From Paucimonas lemoignei (GTDB lineage: Bacteria > Pseudomonadota > Gammaproteobacteria > Pseudomonadales > Pseudomonadaceae): a stretch of DNA of 64,000 nt. The notes below the pieces were generated by a model that was given only the letters and a program-made list of their open reading frames with translations, had not been told where the DNA came from and did no database searches. The stretch spans positions 1,612,001 to 1,676,000 of the forward strand of contig LS483371.1 in the NCBI GenBank assembly GCA_900475325.1, read 5' to 3'. Position 1 is the first letter of the stretch. Every line of letters begins with the position of its first letter. This document shows positions 27,927 to 42,563 of this stretch, in pieces. The translations under genes and the position numbers were made by a program.

Positions 27927-29113
27927 GTCGTCCCCAACAGGTTACCGTTCTTGGCGCTACCGGTTCGGTGGGCCTGAGCACCCTCGACGTCATCGCTCGT
28001 CATCCTGACCTCTATCAAGTGTTCGCCCTGACCGGCTTTACCCGGCAAAGCGAGTTACTTGCGTTGTGCATCAAGCACACGCCGCAGTTCGCTGTGTTAC
28101 CTACTCAAGAAGCCGCGCGCAAGTTGCAGGATGATCTGGCAGTCGCCGGTCTTGACACTCGCGTGCTGGTGGGGGAGGGCGGCCTTTGTGAGGTGGCCGC
28201 TCATTCGCAGGTCGATACCGTGCTGGCCGCCATCGTGGGAGCGGCGGGTTTGCGCCCGACCATGGCGGCGGTCGAGGCGGGCAAGAAAGTCCTGCTGGCC
28301 AACAAGGAAGCGCTGGTGATGTCCGGCGCTCTGTTCATGCAGGCGGTACGACAAAGCGGTGCGGTCCTGCTGCCAATCGACAGCGAGCACAACGCGATCT
28401 TCCAGTGCCTGCCAGTGGACTACACCCGCGGGCTCGTCCCGGTGGGCGTTCGGCGGATTCTGCTGACCGGTTCCGGCGGGCCGTTTCGCCAGACGCCGCT
28501 TGACCAGCTCAGTGATGTCACGCCTGAGCAGGCCTGTGCTCATCCGAACTGGTCGATGGGTCGCAAAATCTCCGTCGATTCGGCGAGCATGGTCAACAAA
28601 GGGCTGGAGTTGATCGAGGCTTGCTGGTTGTTTGATGCAAGGCCTGACCAGATTGAAGTGGTCATCCACCCGCAAAGTGTCATTCATTCCATGGTCGATT
28701 ACGTGGATGGCTCGGTGTTGGCTCAGTTGGGCAACCCGGATATGCGCACGCCTATCGCCCACGCGCTGGCATGGCCTGCGCGGATTGATTCGGGCGTTGC
28801 TCCGTTGGATCTTTTCAGCATTGCCAGGCTTGATTTTGAAGCCCCCGATGAGCAGCGCTTCCCTTGTCTGCGTCTTGCGCGGCAAGCTGCAGAGGCAGGT
28901 AACAGCGCACCGGCCATGCTGAACGCAGCCAATGAAGTCGCCGTTCAGGCATTTCTTGACCGGCGCATCCGCTATCCGGAAATCGCGAGTATGATCGACG
29001 AGGTTTTGAATCATGAGCCTGTGGTCGCGCTTGCCGACCTGGGTGCGGTGTTCGAAGTGGATTCAAAAGCGCGCGTTCTGGCAGAGCAATGGCTTGGTCG
29101 CAATGGGCGTTAA
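27923..29113 (+). CDS. dxr: 1-deoxy-D-xylulose-5-phosphate reductoisomerase
   Basis: Dxr commits DXP to the MEP isoprenoid pathway using NADPH. The 396-residue protein has the nucleotide-binding [28 protein letters not shown], the metal-site [11 protein letters not shown] and [20 protein letters not shown]. The start is GTG, overlapping the cdsA stop by 4 bases. IspD and IspF of the same pathway are encoded at 48.7 and 52.6 kb. Confidence 0.97.
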   Translation: MSRPQQVTVLGATGSVGLSTLDVIARHPDLYQVFALTGFTRQSELLALCIKHTPQFAVLPTQEAARKLQDDLAVAGLDTRVLVGEGGLCEVAAHSQVDTVLAAIVGAAGLRPTMAAVEAGKKVLLANKEALVMSGALFMQAVRQSGAVLLPIDSEHNAIFQCLPVDYTRGLVPVGVRRILLTGSGGPFRQTPLDQLSDVTPEQACAHPNWSMGRKISVDSASMVNKGLELIEACWLFDARPDQIEVVIHPQSVIHSMVDYVDGSVLAQLGNPDMRTPIAHALAWPARIDSGVAPLDLFSIARLDFEAPDEQRFPCLRLARQAAEAGNSAPAMLNAANEVAVQAFLDRRIRYPEIASMIDEVLNHEPVVALADLGAVFEVDSKARVLAEQWLGRNGR

Positions 29114-29185
29114 CAGCACACGCGAGAAGATGCGGGCGGTAAGCGGTGAGTCAAACCTGCTGTGGTCTGCGTCTGGAGAGAGTTG

Positions 29186-30538
29186 ATGAGCGCGCTTTAT
29201 ATGATTGTTGGCACCCTGGTTGCGTTGGGGGTGTTGGTAACCTTTCACGAATTTGGTCACTTCTGGGTGGCCAGGCGTTGTGGCGTCAAGGTTTTACGTT
29301 TTTCGGTGGGCTTCGGCATGCCGTTGCTGCGCTGGCATGACCGCAAGGGTACCGAGTTTGTAGTGGCTGCGATTCCGCTGGGTGGCTACGTGAAGATGCT
29401 CGATGAGCGTGAAGGCGACGTTCCGCCAGAGCTTGCTGATCAGTCCTTCAATCGCAAATCGGTTTATCAGCGTATTGCTATCGTCAGCGCCGGTCCGATT
29501 GCGAACTTCCTGTTGGCTATCGTGTTTTTCTGGGCATTGGCCATGCTGGGCAGTCAGCAGGTGCGGCCGGTCATCGGTGCGGTCGAGGCGGGCAGCCTTG
29601 CGCAGAAAGCGGGGCTCAGTGCTGGGCAGGAAATCGTTGCGGTCGACGGAGAGCCGACATCTGGCTGGTCGGCAGTCAATCTGCAGTTGGTTCGTCGTCT
29701 GGGGGAAAGCGGGACCATCGCCCTCAAGGTCCGCGAGCAAGGCTCGACGACTGATACATCACACCAACTGGCGCTGGATAACTGGCTTAAAGGTGCAGAA
29801 GAGCCGGACCCCATCAAGTCGCTGGGCATTCGTCCGTGGCGTCCGGCATTGCCGCCGGTGCTGGCTGAGATCGATCCAAAAGGGCCTGCCCAGGCAGCCG
29901 GCCTGAAAACGGGCGACCGGTTGTTGGCGCTGGATGGCCAGTCTCTCGACGAATGGCAACAAGTGGTTGATAAGGTTCGCGAGCGCCCCGAGGCAAAAGT
30001 TTCTCTGCGTATCGAGCGAGACGGCGCCCAGCTTGATGTTCCTCTGACGCTGGCGGCTCGCGGTGAGGGTAAGGCAGCCACTGGTTATCTGGGGGCAGGC
30101 GTCAAAGGTATCGACTGGCCGCCAGAGATGCTGCGTGAAGTCAGCTTCGGTCCGGTAGCCGCTGTGGCCGAGGGCGCGAGGCGTACCTGGACCATGAGCA
30201 TCCTGACGCTGGATTCGCTTAAAAAAATGTTGTTCGGTGAGCTCTCGGTAAAAAACTTGAGTGGACCGATAACCATTGCTAAAGTGGCGGGCGCTTCGGC
30301 CCAGTCGGGCATTGGTGACTTCCTGAATTTCCTGGCTTATCTGAGTATCAGCCTGGGTGTTCTGAATTTGCTGCCTATTCCAGTACTGGACGGGGGGCAT
30401 CTGTTGTTTTATCTGATCGAGTGGGCACGTGGTCGCCCCCTTTCGGATAGGGTTCAAGGTTGGGGGGTTCAGATCGGTATCAGTCTGGTGGTGGGCGTTA
30501 TGTTGCTCGCTCTGGTCAACGATCTGGGTCGACTGTAA
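29186..30538 (+). CDS. rseP: Site-2 protease RseP (RIP metalloprotease)
   Basis: RseP cleaves anti-sigma factors within the membrane (MucA/RseA type) after DegS/AlgW, releasing the envelope-stress sigma factor. The 450-residue protein has the zinc motif HEFGH at 21-25, two tandem PDZ domains (~105-190 and ~200-285) and the third ligand in NLLPIPVLDGGHLLFY. I chose the ATG at 29186, which has GGAGAG upstream, over 29162. It precedes bamA, as in most Proteobacteria. Confidence 0.97.
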   Translation: MSALYMIVGTLVALGVLVTFHEFGHFWVARRCGVKVLRFSVGFGMPLLRWHDRKGTEFVVAAIPLGGYVKMLDEREGDVPPELADQSFNRKSVYQRIAIVSAGPIANFLLAIVFFWALAMLGSQQVRPVIGAVEAGSLAQKAGLSAGQEIVAVDGEPTSGWSAVNLQLVRRLGESGTIALKVREQGSTTDTSHQLALDNWLKGAEEPDPIKSLGIRPWRPALPPVLAEIDPKGPAQAAGLKTGDRLLALDGQSLDEWQQVVDKVRERPEAKVSLRIERDGAQLDVPLTLAARGEGKAATGYLGAGVKGIDWPPEMLREVSFGPVAAVAEGARRTWTMSILTLDSLKKMLFGELSVKNLSGPITIAKVAGASAQSGIGDFLNFLAYLSISLGVLNLLPIPVLDGGHLLFYLIEWARGRPLSDRVQGWGVQIGISLVVGVMLLALVNDLGRL

Positions 30539-30617
30539 AGCTTAGCTTTGCTGAGTTGCGAATCTGCCGCATTTTGCGGCAGTTTGTTTATTGCCAGTTG
30601 GAATAAGAAAGGACTTC

Positions 30618-32990
30618 ATGAAACGTCTGCTGCTAACTGCGGTTCTTGCCGTACTGATGATTGCCGAAGTTCACGCCGAGTCCTTCACTATCTCCGATAT
30701 CCGTGTCAATGGCCTGCAGCGGGTTTCCGCTGGCAGTGTATTTGGTGCGTTGCCGCTGAACGTTGGCGAGCAAGCGGATGATGGTCGTCTGGTGGATGCC
30801 ACTCGCGCGCTGTTCAAAACCGGTTTCTTTCAAGATATCCAGCTGGGTCGCGACGGCAATGTCCTGGTGATCACCGTTGTCGAGCGCCCGTCGGTGGCGA
30901 GCATCGAGATCGAAGGCAACAAGGCTATTTCCACCGAGGACCTGATGAAGGGTCTGAAGTCGTCTGGTCTGGCCGAAGGTGAAATCTTCCAGCGCGCCAC
31001 CCTTGAGGGTGTGCGTAATGAACTGCAGCGCCAGTACGTTGCACAAGGCCGCTACTCGGCCGAAGTTGCGACCGAAGTCGTTGCGCAGCCACGCAACCGC
31101 GTTGGCCTGAAAATCAATATCAATGAAGGCACTGTTGCCGCCATCCAGCACATCAACGTGGTGGGTAACACGGTTTTCCCTGATGAAGACCTGATTGGTC
31201 TGTTCGAGCTCAAGACCACCAATTGGCTCTCCTTCTTCAAGAACGACGACAAGTACGCCCGGGAAAAACTCTCCGGCGACCTCGAACGTCTGCGTTCCTA
31301 TTACCTCGATCGCGGCTATATCAATATGGATATCGCTTCGACCCAGGTATCGATCACCCCGGACAAGAAAAGCGTCTTCATCACGGTCAACGTCAACGAA
31401 GGCCAGAAGTACAGCGTCAAGTCGGTCAAGCTCAGCGGCGACCTGAAGGTTCCGGAAGACCAGGTGAAATCCCTGCTGCTGGTCAAGCCAGGTCAGGTTT
31501 TCTCGCGCAAGGTCATGACTACTACGTCCGAGCTGATCACTCGTCGTCTGGGTAACGAAGGCTATACCTTCGCCAACGTCAACGGTGTGCCAACCCCTAA
31601 CGATACCGATCACACCGTGGACATCACGTTCGTGGTCGATCCGGGCAAGCGTGCCTACGTCAATCGCATCAACTTCCGTGGCAACACGAAGTCGGCGGAT
31701 GACGTACTGCGTCGTGAAATGCGCCAGATGGAAGGTGGCTGGGCTTCGACCTATCTGATTGACCAGTCCAAGACTCGTCTGGATCGTCTGGGCTTCTTCA
31801 AAGAAGTGAACGTCGAGACGCCTGCCGTACCGGGCACCGACGATCAGGTTGACGTCAACTACACCGTAGAAGAACAGGCTTCCGGTTCGATCACCGCCAG
31901 CGTCGGTTTTGCACAGAGTGCCGGTCTGATCCTGGGTGGCTCGATCAGCCAGAACAACTTCCTCGGTACGGGTAACAAGGTCAGCATTGGCCTTACCCGC
32001 AGCGAATACCAGAGCCGCTACAATTTCAGTTATGTCGATCCGTACTGGACGGCTGACGGTGTGAGCCTGGGTTACAACGCTTTCTACCGCACCACCGACT
32101 ACGATGATCTCGACGTCGACGTTGCAAGCTACGCCGTTGACAGCCTGGGTGCTGGCATCAGCATGGGCTACCCGATCAACGAAACGTCCCGTTTGACCTA
32201 CGGCTTGACCGTGCAGCAGGATGAAATCAAGACTGGTACCTACACCGTTGATGAAATCTTTGATTTCGTCGACAAGGAAGGCGACAAGTACCTGAACTTC
32301 AAGGCGTCCGTTGGCTGGTCCGAGTCCACCTTGAACAAAGGTGTGCTGGCGACCCGTGGTCACTCGCAAAGCCTGGTGCTGGAATCGACCTTGCCGGGCA
32401 GCGACCTGTCGTTCTTCAAGCTTGATTACCGCGCTCAGTATTTCCACCCGATCACCGACAACTACACCCTGCGTCTGCACACCGAGCTGGGTTATGGCGA
32501 CGGTTACGGGTCGACCTCCGGCCTGCCGTTCTACGAGAACTACTACGCTGGCGGCTTCAACTCGGTTCGTGGCTTCAAGGACAGTACTCTTGGCCCGCGT
32601 AGTACGCCGAGTAGCGGGACCCGCCGCGGCACGCTTGAAGACCCGGATCAGGATCCGCTTCCATTCGGCGGCAACGTCCTGGTTCAAGGTGGTGTAGAGG
32701 TGATGTTCCCTCTGCCATTCATCAAGGATCAGCGCTCTCTGCGGACTTCCGTGTTCTGGGACGTGGGTAACGTGTTCGACTCCAATTGCGATTCCAACCG
32801 GACCCGTAACGGTGAGAAGGTTGAATGTAACAACGTTGATCTGTCCGGTATGGCCAGCTCCGTTGGTGTAGGCGTTACCTGGATTACCGCGCTCGGTCCT
32901 TTGAGCTTCGCCCTGGCGATGCCGATCAAGAAACCGGATGACGATTCTGAAACCCAGGTCTTCCAATTTTCCCTTGGTCAGACCTTCTAA
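30618..32990 (+). CDS. bamA: Outer membrane protein assembly factor BamA
   Basis: BamA is the core Omp85 of the BAM complex, inserting beta-barrels into the outer membrane. The 790-residue precursor has a signal peptide (MKRLLLTAVLAVLMIAEVHA), five POTRA domains (~22-420) and a 16-strand barrel. The lid-loop signature is in GGFNSVRGFKDSTLGPR, and the C-terminal strand ends in Phe (FSLGQTF). The ATG at 30618 has AAAGGA upstream. The next gene is the periplasmic chaperone skp. Confidence 0.98.
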   Translation: MKRLLLTAVLAVLMIAEVHAESFTISDIRVNGLQRVSAGSVFGALPLNVGEQADDGRLVDATRALFKTGFFQDIQLGRDGNVLVITVVERPSVASIEIEGNKAISTEDLMKGLKSSGLAEGEIFQRATLEGVRNELQRQYVAQGRYSAEVATEVVAQPRNRVGLKININEGTVAAIQHINVVGNTVFPDEDLIGLFELKTTNWLSFFKNDDKYAREKLSGDLERLRSYYLDRGYINMDIASTQVSITPDKKSVFITVNVNEGQKYSVKSVKLSGDLKVPEDQVKSLLLVKPGQVFSRKVMTTTSELITRRLGNEGYTFANVNGVPTPNDTDHTVDITFVVDPGKRAYVNRINFRGNTKSADDVLRREMRQMEGGWASTYLIDQSKTRLDRLGFFKEVNVETPAVPGTDDQVDVNYTVEEQASGSITASVGFAQSAGLILGGSISQNNFLGTGNKVSIGLTRSEYQSRYNFSYVDPYWTADGVSLGYNAFYRTTDYDDLDVDVASYAVDSLGAGISMGYPINETSRLTYGLTVQQDEIKTGTYTVDEIFDFVDKEGDKYLNFKASVGWSESTLNKGVLATRGHSQSLVLESTLPGSDLSFFKLDYRAQYFHPITDNYTLRLHTELGYGDGYGSTSGLPFYENYYAGGFNSVRGFKDSTLGPRSTPSSGTRRGTLEDPDQDPLPFGGNVLVQGGVEVMFPLPFIKDQRSLRTSVFWDVGNVFDSNCDSNRTRNGEKVECNNVDLSGMASSVGVGVTWITALGPLSFALAMPIKKPDDDSETQVFQFSLGQTF

Positions 32991-33035
32991 TAGTCTGGCT
33001 TTAGATAACGACAGCGAATTCTGTAGGAGTGCATT

Positions 33036-33539
33036 GTGCGTAAGTTGACTCAATTGGTACTGCTGGCAACCGTGTTGGCAGCAAGCCCGGCTTTTGCCGA
33101 CATGAAAATCGCCGTTCTGAACTATCAGATGGCTCTGCTGGAATCTGATGCTGCGAAGAAATACGCAGTGGATGCCGAGAAGAAGTTCGGTCCGCAACTG
33201 ACCAAGCTGAAATCTCTGGAAAGCAGCGCCAAGGGCATCCAGGATCGTCTGGTCAGCGGTGGCGACAAGATGGCCCAGCCAGAGCGCGAGCGTCTTGAGC
33301 TTGAATTCAAGCAAAAGGCCCGCGACTTCCAGTTCCAGTCTAAAGAACTGAACGAAGCCAAAGCTGTTGCTGACCGCGAAATGCTCAAGCAACTCAAGCC
33401 TAAGCTGGATCAGGCAGTGGAAGAAGTGATCAAGAAAGGTGCTTTTGACCTGGTCTTCGAGCGCGGTGCAGTGATTGACGTCAAGCCACAGTACGACGTT
33501 ACTCGCCAGGTCATCGAGCGCATGAACCAGCTGAAGTAA
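33036..33539 (+). CDS. skp: Periplasmic chaperone Skp (OmpH)
   Basis: Skp is a trimeric holdase that carries unfolded outer-membrane proteins to BamA. The 167-residue precursor has the signal peptide MRKLTQLVLLATVLAASPAFA, a short beta core (MKIAVLNYQMALLES) and long charged alpha-helical tentacles. The start is GTG with TAGGAG upstream. It lies between bamA and lpxD, which starts 4 bases after its stop. Confidence 0.95.
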   Translation: MRKLTQLVLLATVLAASPAFADMKIAVLNYQMALLESDAAKKYAVDAEKKFGPQLTKLKSLESSAKGIQDRLVSGGDKMAQPERERLELEFKQKARDFQFQSKELNEAKAVADREMLKQLKPKLDQAVEEVIKKGAFDLVFERGAVIDVKPQYDVTRQVIERMNQLK

Positions 33540-33542
33540 CCC

Positions 33543-34598
33543 ATGACCGTTTCCATCAAGCTCGGCCAACTGGCTGAGTTCCTCGGCGCCACGCTACGTG
33601 GCGCAGAGGATAAAGAAATCACCGGGCTGGCCACTTTGCAAGAGGCCGGCCCGGGTCAGGTCAGCTTCCTGGCCAACCCGCAGTACCGTAAATTCCTTGC
33701 CGAAACTCACGCCTCTGCTGTGCTGCTCAAGCCAGCTGATGCAGATGCTTATGTGGGCGATGCGCTGCTGGTGCCTGATCCTTATCTTGCCTATGCACGA
33801 ATCTCCCATCTGTTCGATCCCAAGCCCAAGGCCCCTTCCGGTGTGCATCTGACCGCAATCATTGCTGGCGATGCCCTGGTGGACGAGACGGCCAGTATTG
33901 GTCCGTTTGCGGTGGTCGAAAGCGGCGCACGGATTGCGGCAGGTGTAACAGTTGGAGCGCATTGCTTCATCGGTGCCCGTTGCGAGATTGGTGAGGGTGG
34001 CTGGCTCGCGCCGCGTGTCACGCTTTATCACGATGTGCGTATCGGCCAGCGTGTGGTGATCCAGTCCGGTGCTGTTCTGGGCGGGGAGGGCTTCGGCTTT
34101 GCCAACGAGAAAGGCATCTGGCAGAAAATTGCCCAGATTGGCGGTGTGCTGATTGGTGATGACGTGGAAATCGGCGTCAACACGGCGATTGACCGTGGCG
34201 CATTGGCTGATACGCGAATCGGCAATGGTGTGAAGCTGGATAATCAGATCCAGATCGCTCACAACGTGCAGATCGGTGACCACACGGCCATGGCGGCGTG
34301 TGTCGGCATCTCCGGCAGCAGCAAGATCGGCAAGCACTGCATGTTGGCTGGCGGTGTCGGACTGGTTGGCCATATCGAAATTTGTGACGGTGTTTTCATC
34401 ACCGGCATGACGATGGTGACTCATTCCATCACTGAACCGGGGTCCTATTCATCCGGTACGGCGATGCAGCCGGCGGGCGAGTGGCGCAAGAGCGCAGCAC
34501 GGCTTCGCAAGCTGGATGACATGGCCAGGCGCCTGCAAAAAGTGGAAAAGATTGTCGAGGCAGTGACCTCGGGCGTAAATGCTTCATCAGATGGCTGA
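33543..34598 (+). CDS. lpxD: UDP-3-O-(3-hydroxyacyl)glucosamine N-acyltransferase LpxD
   Basis: LpxD adds the second hydroxyacyl chain in lipid A synthesis, using acyl-ACP. The 351-residue protein has an N-terminal uridine-binding domain ([14 protein letters not shown] ... ISHLFDPK) followed by a left-handed beta-helix of hexapeptides ([20 protein letters not shown] ... [12 protein letters not shown]) and a C-terminal helix. It starts the lpxD-fabZ-lpxA-lpxB block. Confidence 0.97.
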   Translation: MTVSIKLGQLAEFLGATLRGAEDKEITGLATLQEAGPGQVSFLANPQYRKFLAETHASAVLLKPADADAYVGDALLVPDPYLAYARISHLFDPKPKAPSGVHLTAIIAGDALVDETASIGPFAVVESGARIAAGVTVGAHCFIGARCEIGEGGWLAPRVTLYHDVRIGQRVVIQSGAVLGGEGFGFANEKGIWQKIAQIGGVLIGDDVEIGVNTAIDRGALADTRIGNGVKLDNQIQIAHNVQIGDHTAMAACVGISGSSKIGKHCMLAGGVGLVGHIEICDGVFITGMTMVTHSITEPGSYSSGTAMQPAGEWRKSAARLRKLDDMARRLQKVEKIVEAVTSGVNASSDG

Positions 34599-34710
34599 TA
34601 CTTTTTTCATATCAAGCGTGCACAGCCGATAATTGCCTCCTTGATTTGCAGAGGAGTGCCGCGCGCCCATGCCGCGCACTCCCAATCTTTACTACAGGCT
34701 TCCCCTCGAA

Positions 34711-35151
34711 ATGATGGAAATCAACGAAATTCGCGAATACTTGCCTCACCGCTATCCGTTCCTGCTGGTGGATCGTGTGGTGGAGCTGGATGTCGAGAGC
34801 AAGACTATTCGCGCGTACAAGAATGTCAGCATCAACGAGCCCTTTTTCAATGGTCACTTTCCTGCGCATCCAATCATGCCGGGCGTGTTGATCATCGAAG
34901 CCATGGCTCAGGCAGCCGGCATCCTGGGCTTCAAAATGCTTGACGTAAAACCTGCCGATGGCACGCTTTACTACTTCGTGGGTTCGGACAAGCTGCGTTT
35001 CCGCCAGCCAGTATTGCCAGGCGACCAACTGATTCTTGAAGCCAAGTTCCTCAGCTGCAAGCGTCAGATCTGGAAGTTTGAGTGCCAGGCTTCGGTTGAT
35101 GGAAAACCGGTTTGCTCCGCAGAAATCATCTGTGCGGAACGTAAACTATGA
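34711..35151 (+). CDS. fabZ: 3-hydroxyacyl-[ACP] dehydratase FabZ
   Basis: FabZ dehydrates 3-hydroxyacyl-ACP in fatty-acid elongation and competes with LpxA/LpxD for hydroxyacyl-ACP. The 146-residue hot-dog protein has catalytic His49 ([13 protein letters not shown]) and Glu63 ([11 protein letters not shown]). The start [20 protein letters not shown] at 34711 matches orthologues; the frame extends to 34669 but that would add 14 unconserved residues. The stop overlaps lpxA (ATGA). Confidence 0.97.
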   Translation: MMEINEIREYLPHRYPFLLVDRVVELDVESKTIRAYKNVSINEPFFNGHFPAHPIMPGVLIIEAMAQAAGILGFKMLDVKPADGTLYYFVGSDKLRFRQPVLPGDQLILEAKFLSCKRQIWKFECQASVDGKPVCSAEIICAERKL

Positions 35152-35924
35152 GTTTGATTGACTCTCGCGCAATCATCGATCCGACAGCCGTTCTGGCTGA
35201 CGATGTAGAGGTCGGCCCGTGGTCGATCATCGGAGCCGGTGTGGAAATTGGCGAGGGTACAGTTGTTGGGCCGCACGTGATTTTGCGTGGCCCGACCCGG
35301 ATCGGTAAGCACAACCGCATCTACCAGTTTTCATCGGTAGGCGAGGACACGCCCGATCTGAAGTACAAGGGTGAGGAGACCCGGTTGGTCATTGGCGATC
35401 ACAACGTGATCCGCGAAGGCGTGACCATTCACCGCGGCACCATCCAGGATCGTGCTGAAACCACGATTGGCGACCATAACCTGATCATGGCTTATGCGCA
35501 CATCGGCCACGACAGCGTTATCGGCAACCATTGCATTCTGGTCAACAACACCGCATTGGCCGGTCATGTTCATGTCGATGACTGGGCGATTCTGTCCGGC
35601 TTCACCCTTGTGCATCAGTTCTGCCACATCGGTGCTCATAGCTTCTCCGGCATGGGCACCGCGATTGGCAAGGACGTTCCGGCTTTCGTGACCGTGTTTG
35701 GTAACCCTGCAGAAGCGCGCAGCATGAATTTCGAGGGCATGCGCCGTCGTGGTTTCAGTGAAGATGCCATTCACGCACTGCGCCGTGCCTACAAAGTGGT
35801 TTATCGCCAGGGGCTCACCGTCGATCAGGCGCTCGCCGACCTGGCCGAGCCAGCATCGCAGTTCCCTGAAGTGGCGATCTTCCTCGAGTCTATCCAGACT
35901 TCAACTCGCGGCATCACTCGCTGA
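35148..35924 (+). CDS. lpxA: Acyl-ACP--UDP-N-acetylglucosamine O-acyltransferase LpxA
   Basis: LpxA performs the first lipid A step, transferring a 3-hydroxyacyl chain to UDP-GlcNAc. The 258-residue protein is a hexapeptide-repeat beta-helix ([20 protein letters not shown]) with [32 protein letters not shown] and the C-terminal helical domain. It is coupled to fabZ by a 4-base overlap and followed by lpxB after 2 bases. Confidence 0.98.
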   Translation: MSLIDSRAIIDPTAVLADDVEVGPWSIIGAGVEIGEGTVVGPHVILRGPTRIGKHNRIYQFSSVGEDTPDLKYKGEETRLVIGDHNVIREGVTIHRGTIQDRAETTIGDHNLIMAYAHIGHDSVIGNHCILVNNTALAGHVHVDDWAILSGFTLVHQFCHIGAHSFSGMGTAIGKDVPAFVTVFGNPAEARSMNFEGMRRRGFSEDAIHALRRAYKVVYRQGLTVDQALADLAEPASQFPEVAIFLESIQTSTRGITR

Positions 35925-35926
35925 TC

Positions 35927-37066
35927 ATGGCGGGTGTATTGCGTATCGCGCTGGTAGCAGGCGAGGCTTCCGGGGACATTCTCGGGTCCGGCCTCATGCG
36001 AGCCATCAAGGCGCGACATCCTCAAGTCGAGTTCATCGGCGTCGGCGGTCCGCTGATGGAGGCCGAAGGTATGGTCTCCATCTTCCCGATGGAGCGCCTG
36101 TCGGTGATGGGACTTGTGGAAGTGTTGGGTCGGCTGCGTGAGCTGCTGGCCAAGCGCAAGGATCTGGTCAAGACGCTGATCGAGCAGAAGCCGGATGTGT
36201 TCATCGGCATCGATGCGCCGGATTTCACTCTCAATATCGAGCTTCAGTTGCGTCGCGCCGGGATCAAAACCGTGCACTACGTCAGCCCGTCAGTCTGGGC
36301 GTGGCGGCAGAAGCGGGTACTCAAGATTCGCGAAGGCTGCGACCTGATGCTCACCTTGCTGCCGTTCGAGGCACGTTTCTACGAAGAGAAAGGTGTGCCG
36401 GTGAAGTTTGTGGGCCATCCGCTGGCTGACACTATCCCCCTGCAGGCCGACCGTGACGCAGCGCGTGCCGAACTTGGGCTCGGCGCAGGTCCGGTGGTGG
36501 CCTTGATGCCCGGCAGTCGGGGTGGCGAAGTCGGTCGGCTGGGCGGGTTGTTTTTCGAGGCCGCGCAACAGTTGCTGGCTGCACGTCCTGACATCCGCTT
36601 TGTGGTGCCATGCGCCAGCCCGCAGCGCCGCGAACAGATCGAACAACTGCTGCAGGGGCGCAATCTGCCGGTTCTGTTACTGGACGGTCGATCCCACGTG
36701 GCGCTGGCCGCCTGCGACGCGGTGTTGATCGCCTCAGGCACTGCGACTCTTGAAGCGCTGCTGTACAAACGACCCATGGTCGTTGCCTATCGCATGGCAC
36801 CGATTACCTTCTGGATACTCAAGCGTCTGGTGAAAAGCCCGTACGTTTCCCTGCCCAACCTGCTGGCCCAGCGCATGCTGGTGCCAGAACTGCTGCAGGA
36901 CGATGCCAGCGCCGATGCCTTGGCGCAGCACGTATTGCCGCTGCTGGATGACGCTCAGGTGCAAACGGCGGGCTTCGACGAAATTCACCGGACCTTGCGT
37001 CGCGACGCATCCAATCAGGCCGCCGAAGCGGTATTAAACCTGATTGGCCGTTCGCCTTCACTGTGA
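35927..37066 (+). CDS. lpxB: Lipid-A-disaccharide synthase LpxB
   Basis: LpxB (GT19) joins UDP-diacylglucosamine and lipid X into the lipid A disaccharide. The 379-residue protein shows [17 protein letters not shown] near the N terminus, [27 protein letters not shown] and the C-terminal [19 protein letters not shown]. It closes the lpx block; rnhB starts at its stop codon. Confidence 0.97.
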   Translation: MAGVLRIALVAGEASGDILGSGLMRAIKARHPQVEFIGVGGPLMEAEGMVSIFPMERLSVMGLVEVLGRLRELLAKRKDLVKTLIEQKPDVFIGIDAPDFTLNIELQLRRAGIKTVHYVSPSVWAWRQKRVLKIREGCDLMLTLLPFEARFYEEKGVPVKFVGHPLADTIPLQADRDAARAELGLGAGPVVALMPGSRGGEVGRLGGLFFEAAQQLLAARPDIRFVVPCASPQRREQIEQLLQGRNLPVLLLDGRSHVALAACDAVLIASGTATLEALLYKRPMVVAYRMAPITFWILKRLVKSPYVSLPNLLAQRMLVPELLQDDASADALAQHVLPLLDDAQVQTAGFDEIHRTLRRDASNQAAEAVLNLIGRSPSL

Positions 37067-37074
37067 GTTCACAA

Positions 37075-37725
37075 ATGCAAATGGGTCTGGACTTCAATCT
37101 GGTTGAAGATCTCGTGGCAGGCGTCGACGAAGTGGGCCGTGGCCCGCTGTGCGGCGCTGTGGTGACGGCGGCAGTGATTCTTGATCCGCGCCGTCCGATA
37201 TTGGGTCTGAATGACTCGAAGAAACTCACCGAAGCCAAGCGCGAGCGGCTGTTCGACGAGATCTGTGAGAAAGCCCTGTGTTGGCATATCGCCAGGGCTG
37301 AGGTCGAGGAAATCGACGAACTGAACATCCTCCACGCCACCATGCTGGCCATGAAGCGTGCAGTGGAAGGCCTGCTGATCGCTCCGAAACTGGCCTTGAT
37401 CGATGGCAACCGCTGCCCGCAGTTGTCGGTGCCGAGTGCGCCGGTCATTCAGGGCGATGCAAAGGTGCCGGCCATTGCCGCCGCTTCGATTCTGGCCAAA
37501 GTCAGCCGGGATCGGGAGATGGCCGCGTTCGAGCTGATCTATCCCGGTTATGGCATCGGTGGCCATAAGGGTTATCCGACCCCCGTTCATCTGGAAGCGT
37601 TGGCACGGCTGGGGCCTACGCCGATCCATCGGCGTTCCTTTGCGCCGGTTCGTGCAGCCTACGAGGCTCGCGACATGATGATTGCCTCTGTTTTGTCTTC
37701 GACGTCGATAATCCCGCTGACCTGA
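37075..37725 (+). CDS. rnhB: Ribonuclease HII
   Basis: RNase HII removes ribonucleotides misincorporated in DNA. Counting from the ATG at 37075, the 216-residue protein has the catalytic Asp18-Glu19 in [15 protein letters not shown] and the conserved LNDSKKL and [10 protein letters not shown] motifs. A GTG at 37063 overlapping the lpxB stop is an alternative start that would add four residues. A terminator follows. Confidence 0.95.
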   Translation: MQMGLDFNLVEDLVAGVDEVGRGPLCGAVVTAAVILDPRRPILGLNDSKKLTEAKRERLFDEICEKALCWHIARAEVEEIDELNILHATMLAMKRAVEGLLIAPKLALIDGNRCPQLSVPSAPVIQGDAKVPAIAAASILAKVSRDREMAAFELIYPGYGIGGHKGYPTPVHLEALARLGPTPIHRRSFAPVRAAYEARDMMIASVLSSTSIIPLT

Positions 37726-37745
37726 CAGTGGGCTGATGTTTTGCC

Positions 37746-37776
37746 AAAGGCCCGGTACAATCCGGGCCTTCGTTTT
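37746..37776 (+). terminator. Rho-independent terminator between rnhB and dnaE
   Basis: The AAGGCCCGG / CCGGGCCTT stem (37747-37770) with a 6-base loop is followed by CGTTTTT. It ends the lpx-rnhB transcript 24 bases before dnaE. Confidence 0.8.
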
Positions 37777-37799
37777 TGTTCTAGCGCTATAGGATCACC

Positions 37800-41321
<3,522 letters not shown>

Positions 41322-41436
41322 GCGCTTATCCTTGGCTCACTATTTAATCTCGACCTGAATGCGCCTGTTCCCGTAAGGTAGCGCGCTAACAGATAAATCG
41401 GCCGGCCTCTTGGCCGTCGACCCAAGACGGATGCCT

Positions 41437-42384
41437 ATGAACCCGAATTTTCTTGATTTCGAACAGCCGATCGCTGACCTGCAAGCCAAGATCGAAGAAT
41501 TGCGCTTGGTCGGTAACGACAACTCGCTCAACATCGGCGACGAAATCTCGCGTTTGCAAGAGAAAAGCAACACGCTGACCGAAAGCATTTTCGGCAACCT
41601 GACCAGTTGGCAGATTGCACGCATGGCGCGTCACCCGCGTCGTCCGTACACCCTGGACTACATTCAGCACATCTTCACCGAGTTCGACGAGTTGCACGGC
41701 GACCGTCACTTCTCTGATGATGCGGCGATTGTCGGTGGTGTTGCGCGCCTTGAAGGCAAACCAGTCATGGTCATCGGCCATCAGAAGGGCCGTGAAGTCC
41801 GTGAAAAGGTGCGCCGTAACTTCGGGATGCCGCGTCCAGAAGGCTACCGCAAGGCCTGCCGACTGATGGAAATGGCTGAGCGCTTCAAGATGCCGATCCT
41901 GACGTTCATCGATACACCTGGCGCCTATCCGGGTATTGATGCCGAAGAGCGTAACCAGAGCGAAGCCATTGCCTGGAACCTGCGCGTCATGGCCCGCCTG
42001 AAAACGCCAATCATCGCCACGGTTATCGGCGAAGGTGGTTCGGGTGGTGCATTGGCCATTGGCGTCTGCGATCAACTGAACATGCTGCAGTACTCGACCT
42101 ACGCGGTGATTTCGCCGGAAGGGTGCGCATCGATTCTGTGGAAAACCGCCGACAAGGCGCCGGACGCTGCTGAAGCCATGGGCATCACGGCTGACCGCTT
42201 GAAAGGCCTGGGTATCGTAGACAAGGTGATCGGTGAGCCATTGGGCGGCGCACACCGCGACCCTGCGGGCGCTGCCGAGTCGATTCGTCAGGAACTGAGC
42301 AGCCAGTTGGACATGCTCAAGAAGTTTGATAACGACGCGCTGCTGGCCCGTCGTTATGAGCGTCTGATGAGCTACGGCCTGTAA
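41437..42384 (+). CDS. accA: Acetyl-CoA carboxylase carboxyltransferase subunit alpha
   Basis: AccA forms, with AccD, the carboxyltransferase that makes malonyl-CoA for fatty-acid synthesis. The 315-residue protein begins [22 protein letters not shown] and shows [23 protein letters not shown] and [17 protein letters not shown]. The ATG at 41437 is the conserved start; upstream codons to 41410 are not. Two REP doublets lie downstream. Confidence 0.98.
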   Translation: MNPNFLDFEQPIADLQAKIEELRLVGNDNSLNIGDEISRLQEKSNTLTESIFGNLTSWQIARMARHPRRPYTLDYIQHIFTEFDELHGDRHFSDDAAIVGGVARLEGKPVMVIGHQKGREVREKVRRNFGMPRPEGYRKACRLMEMAERFKMPILTFIDTPGAYPGIDAEERNQSEAIAWNLRVMARLKTPIIATVIGEGGSGGALAIGVCDQLNMLQYSTYAVISPEGCASILWKTADKAPDAAEAMGITADRLKGLGIVDKVIGEPLGGAHRDPAGAAESIRQELSSQLDMLKKFDNDALLARRYERLMSYGL

Positions 42385-42445
42385 GCGGTACTTAATCAGG
42401 CTGTGGGACTTCTGCAGCATCTTGGGACTCTGGGCGCAATAGAGT

Positions 42446-42541
42446 CCTGTGGGAGCGAGCTTGCTCGCGAAGAGGCCGGGACATCCGATAATTATTCATC
42501 GCCTGGGATACAGCCTTCGCAAGCAAGCTTGCTCCCACAGG
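42446..42541. repeat. REP doublet (family C, copy 1)
   Basis: Arms CCTGTGGGAGCGAGCTTGCT (from 42446) and AGCAAGCTTGCTCCCACAGG (to 42541) flank a ~45-base spacer in the accA-tilS gap. This GTGGGAGCGAGCTTGCTCGCGA class is typical of P. fluorescens-group genomes. Confidence 0.9.
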
Positions 42542-42563
42542 TTCTGTTGCGCACTTAAGCCCA

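Noticed and set aside
30633..33569. 978-codon open frame on the minus strand opposite bamA and skp
   Set aside because: It is an antisense shadow: it lies opposite two well-recognised genes and its translation has no domain-like character. Long antisense frames are common in high-GC genes with biased third positions.
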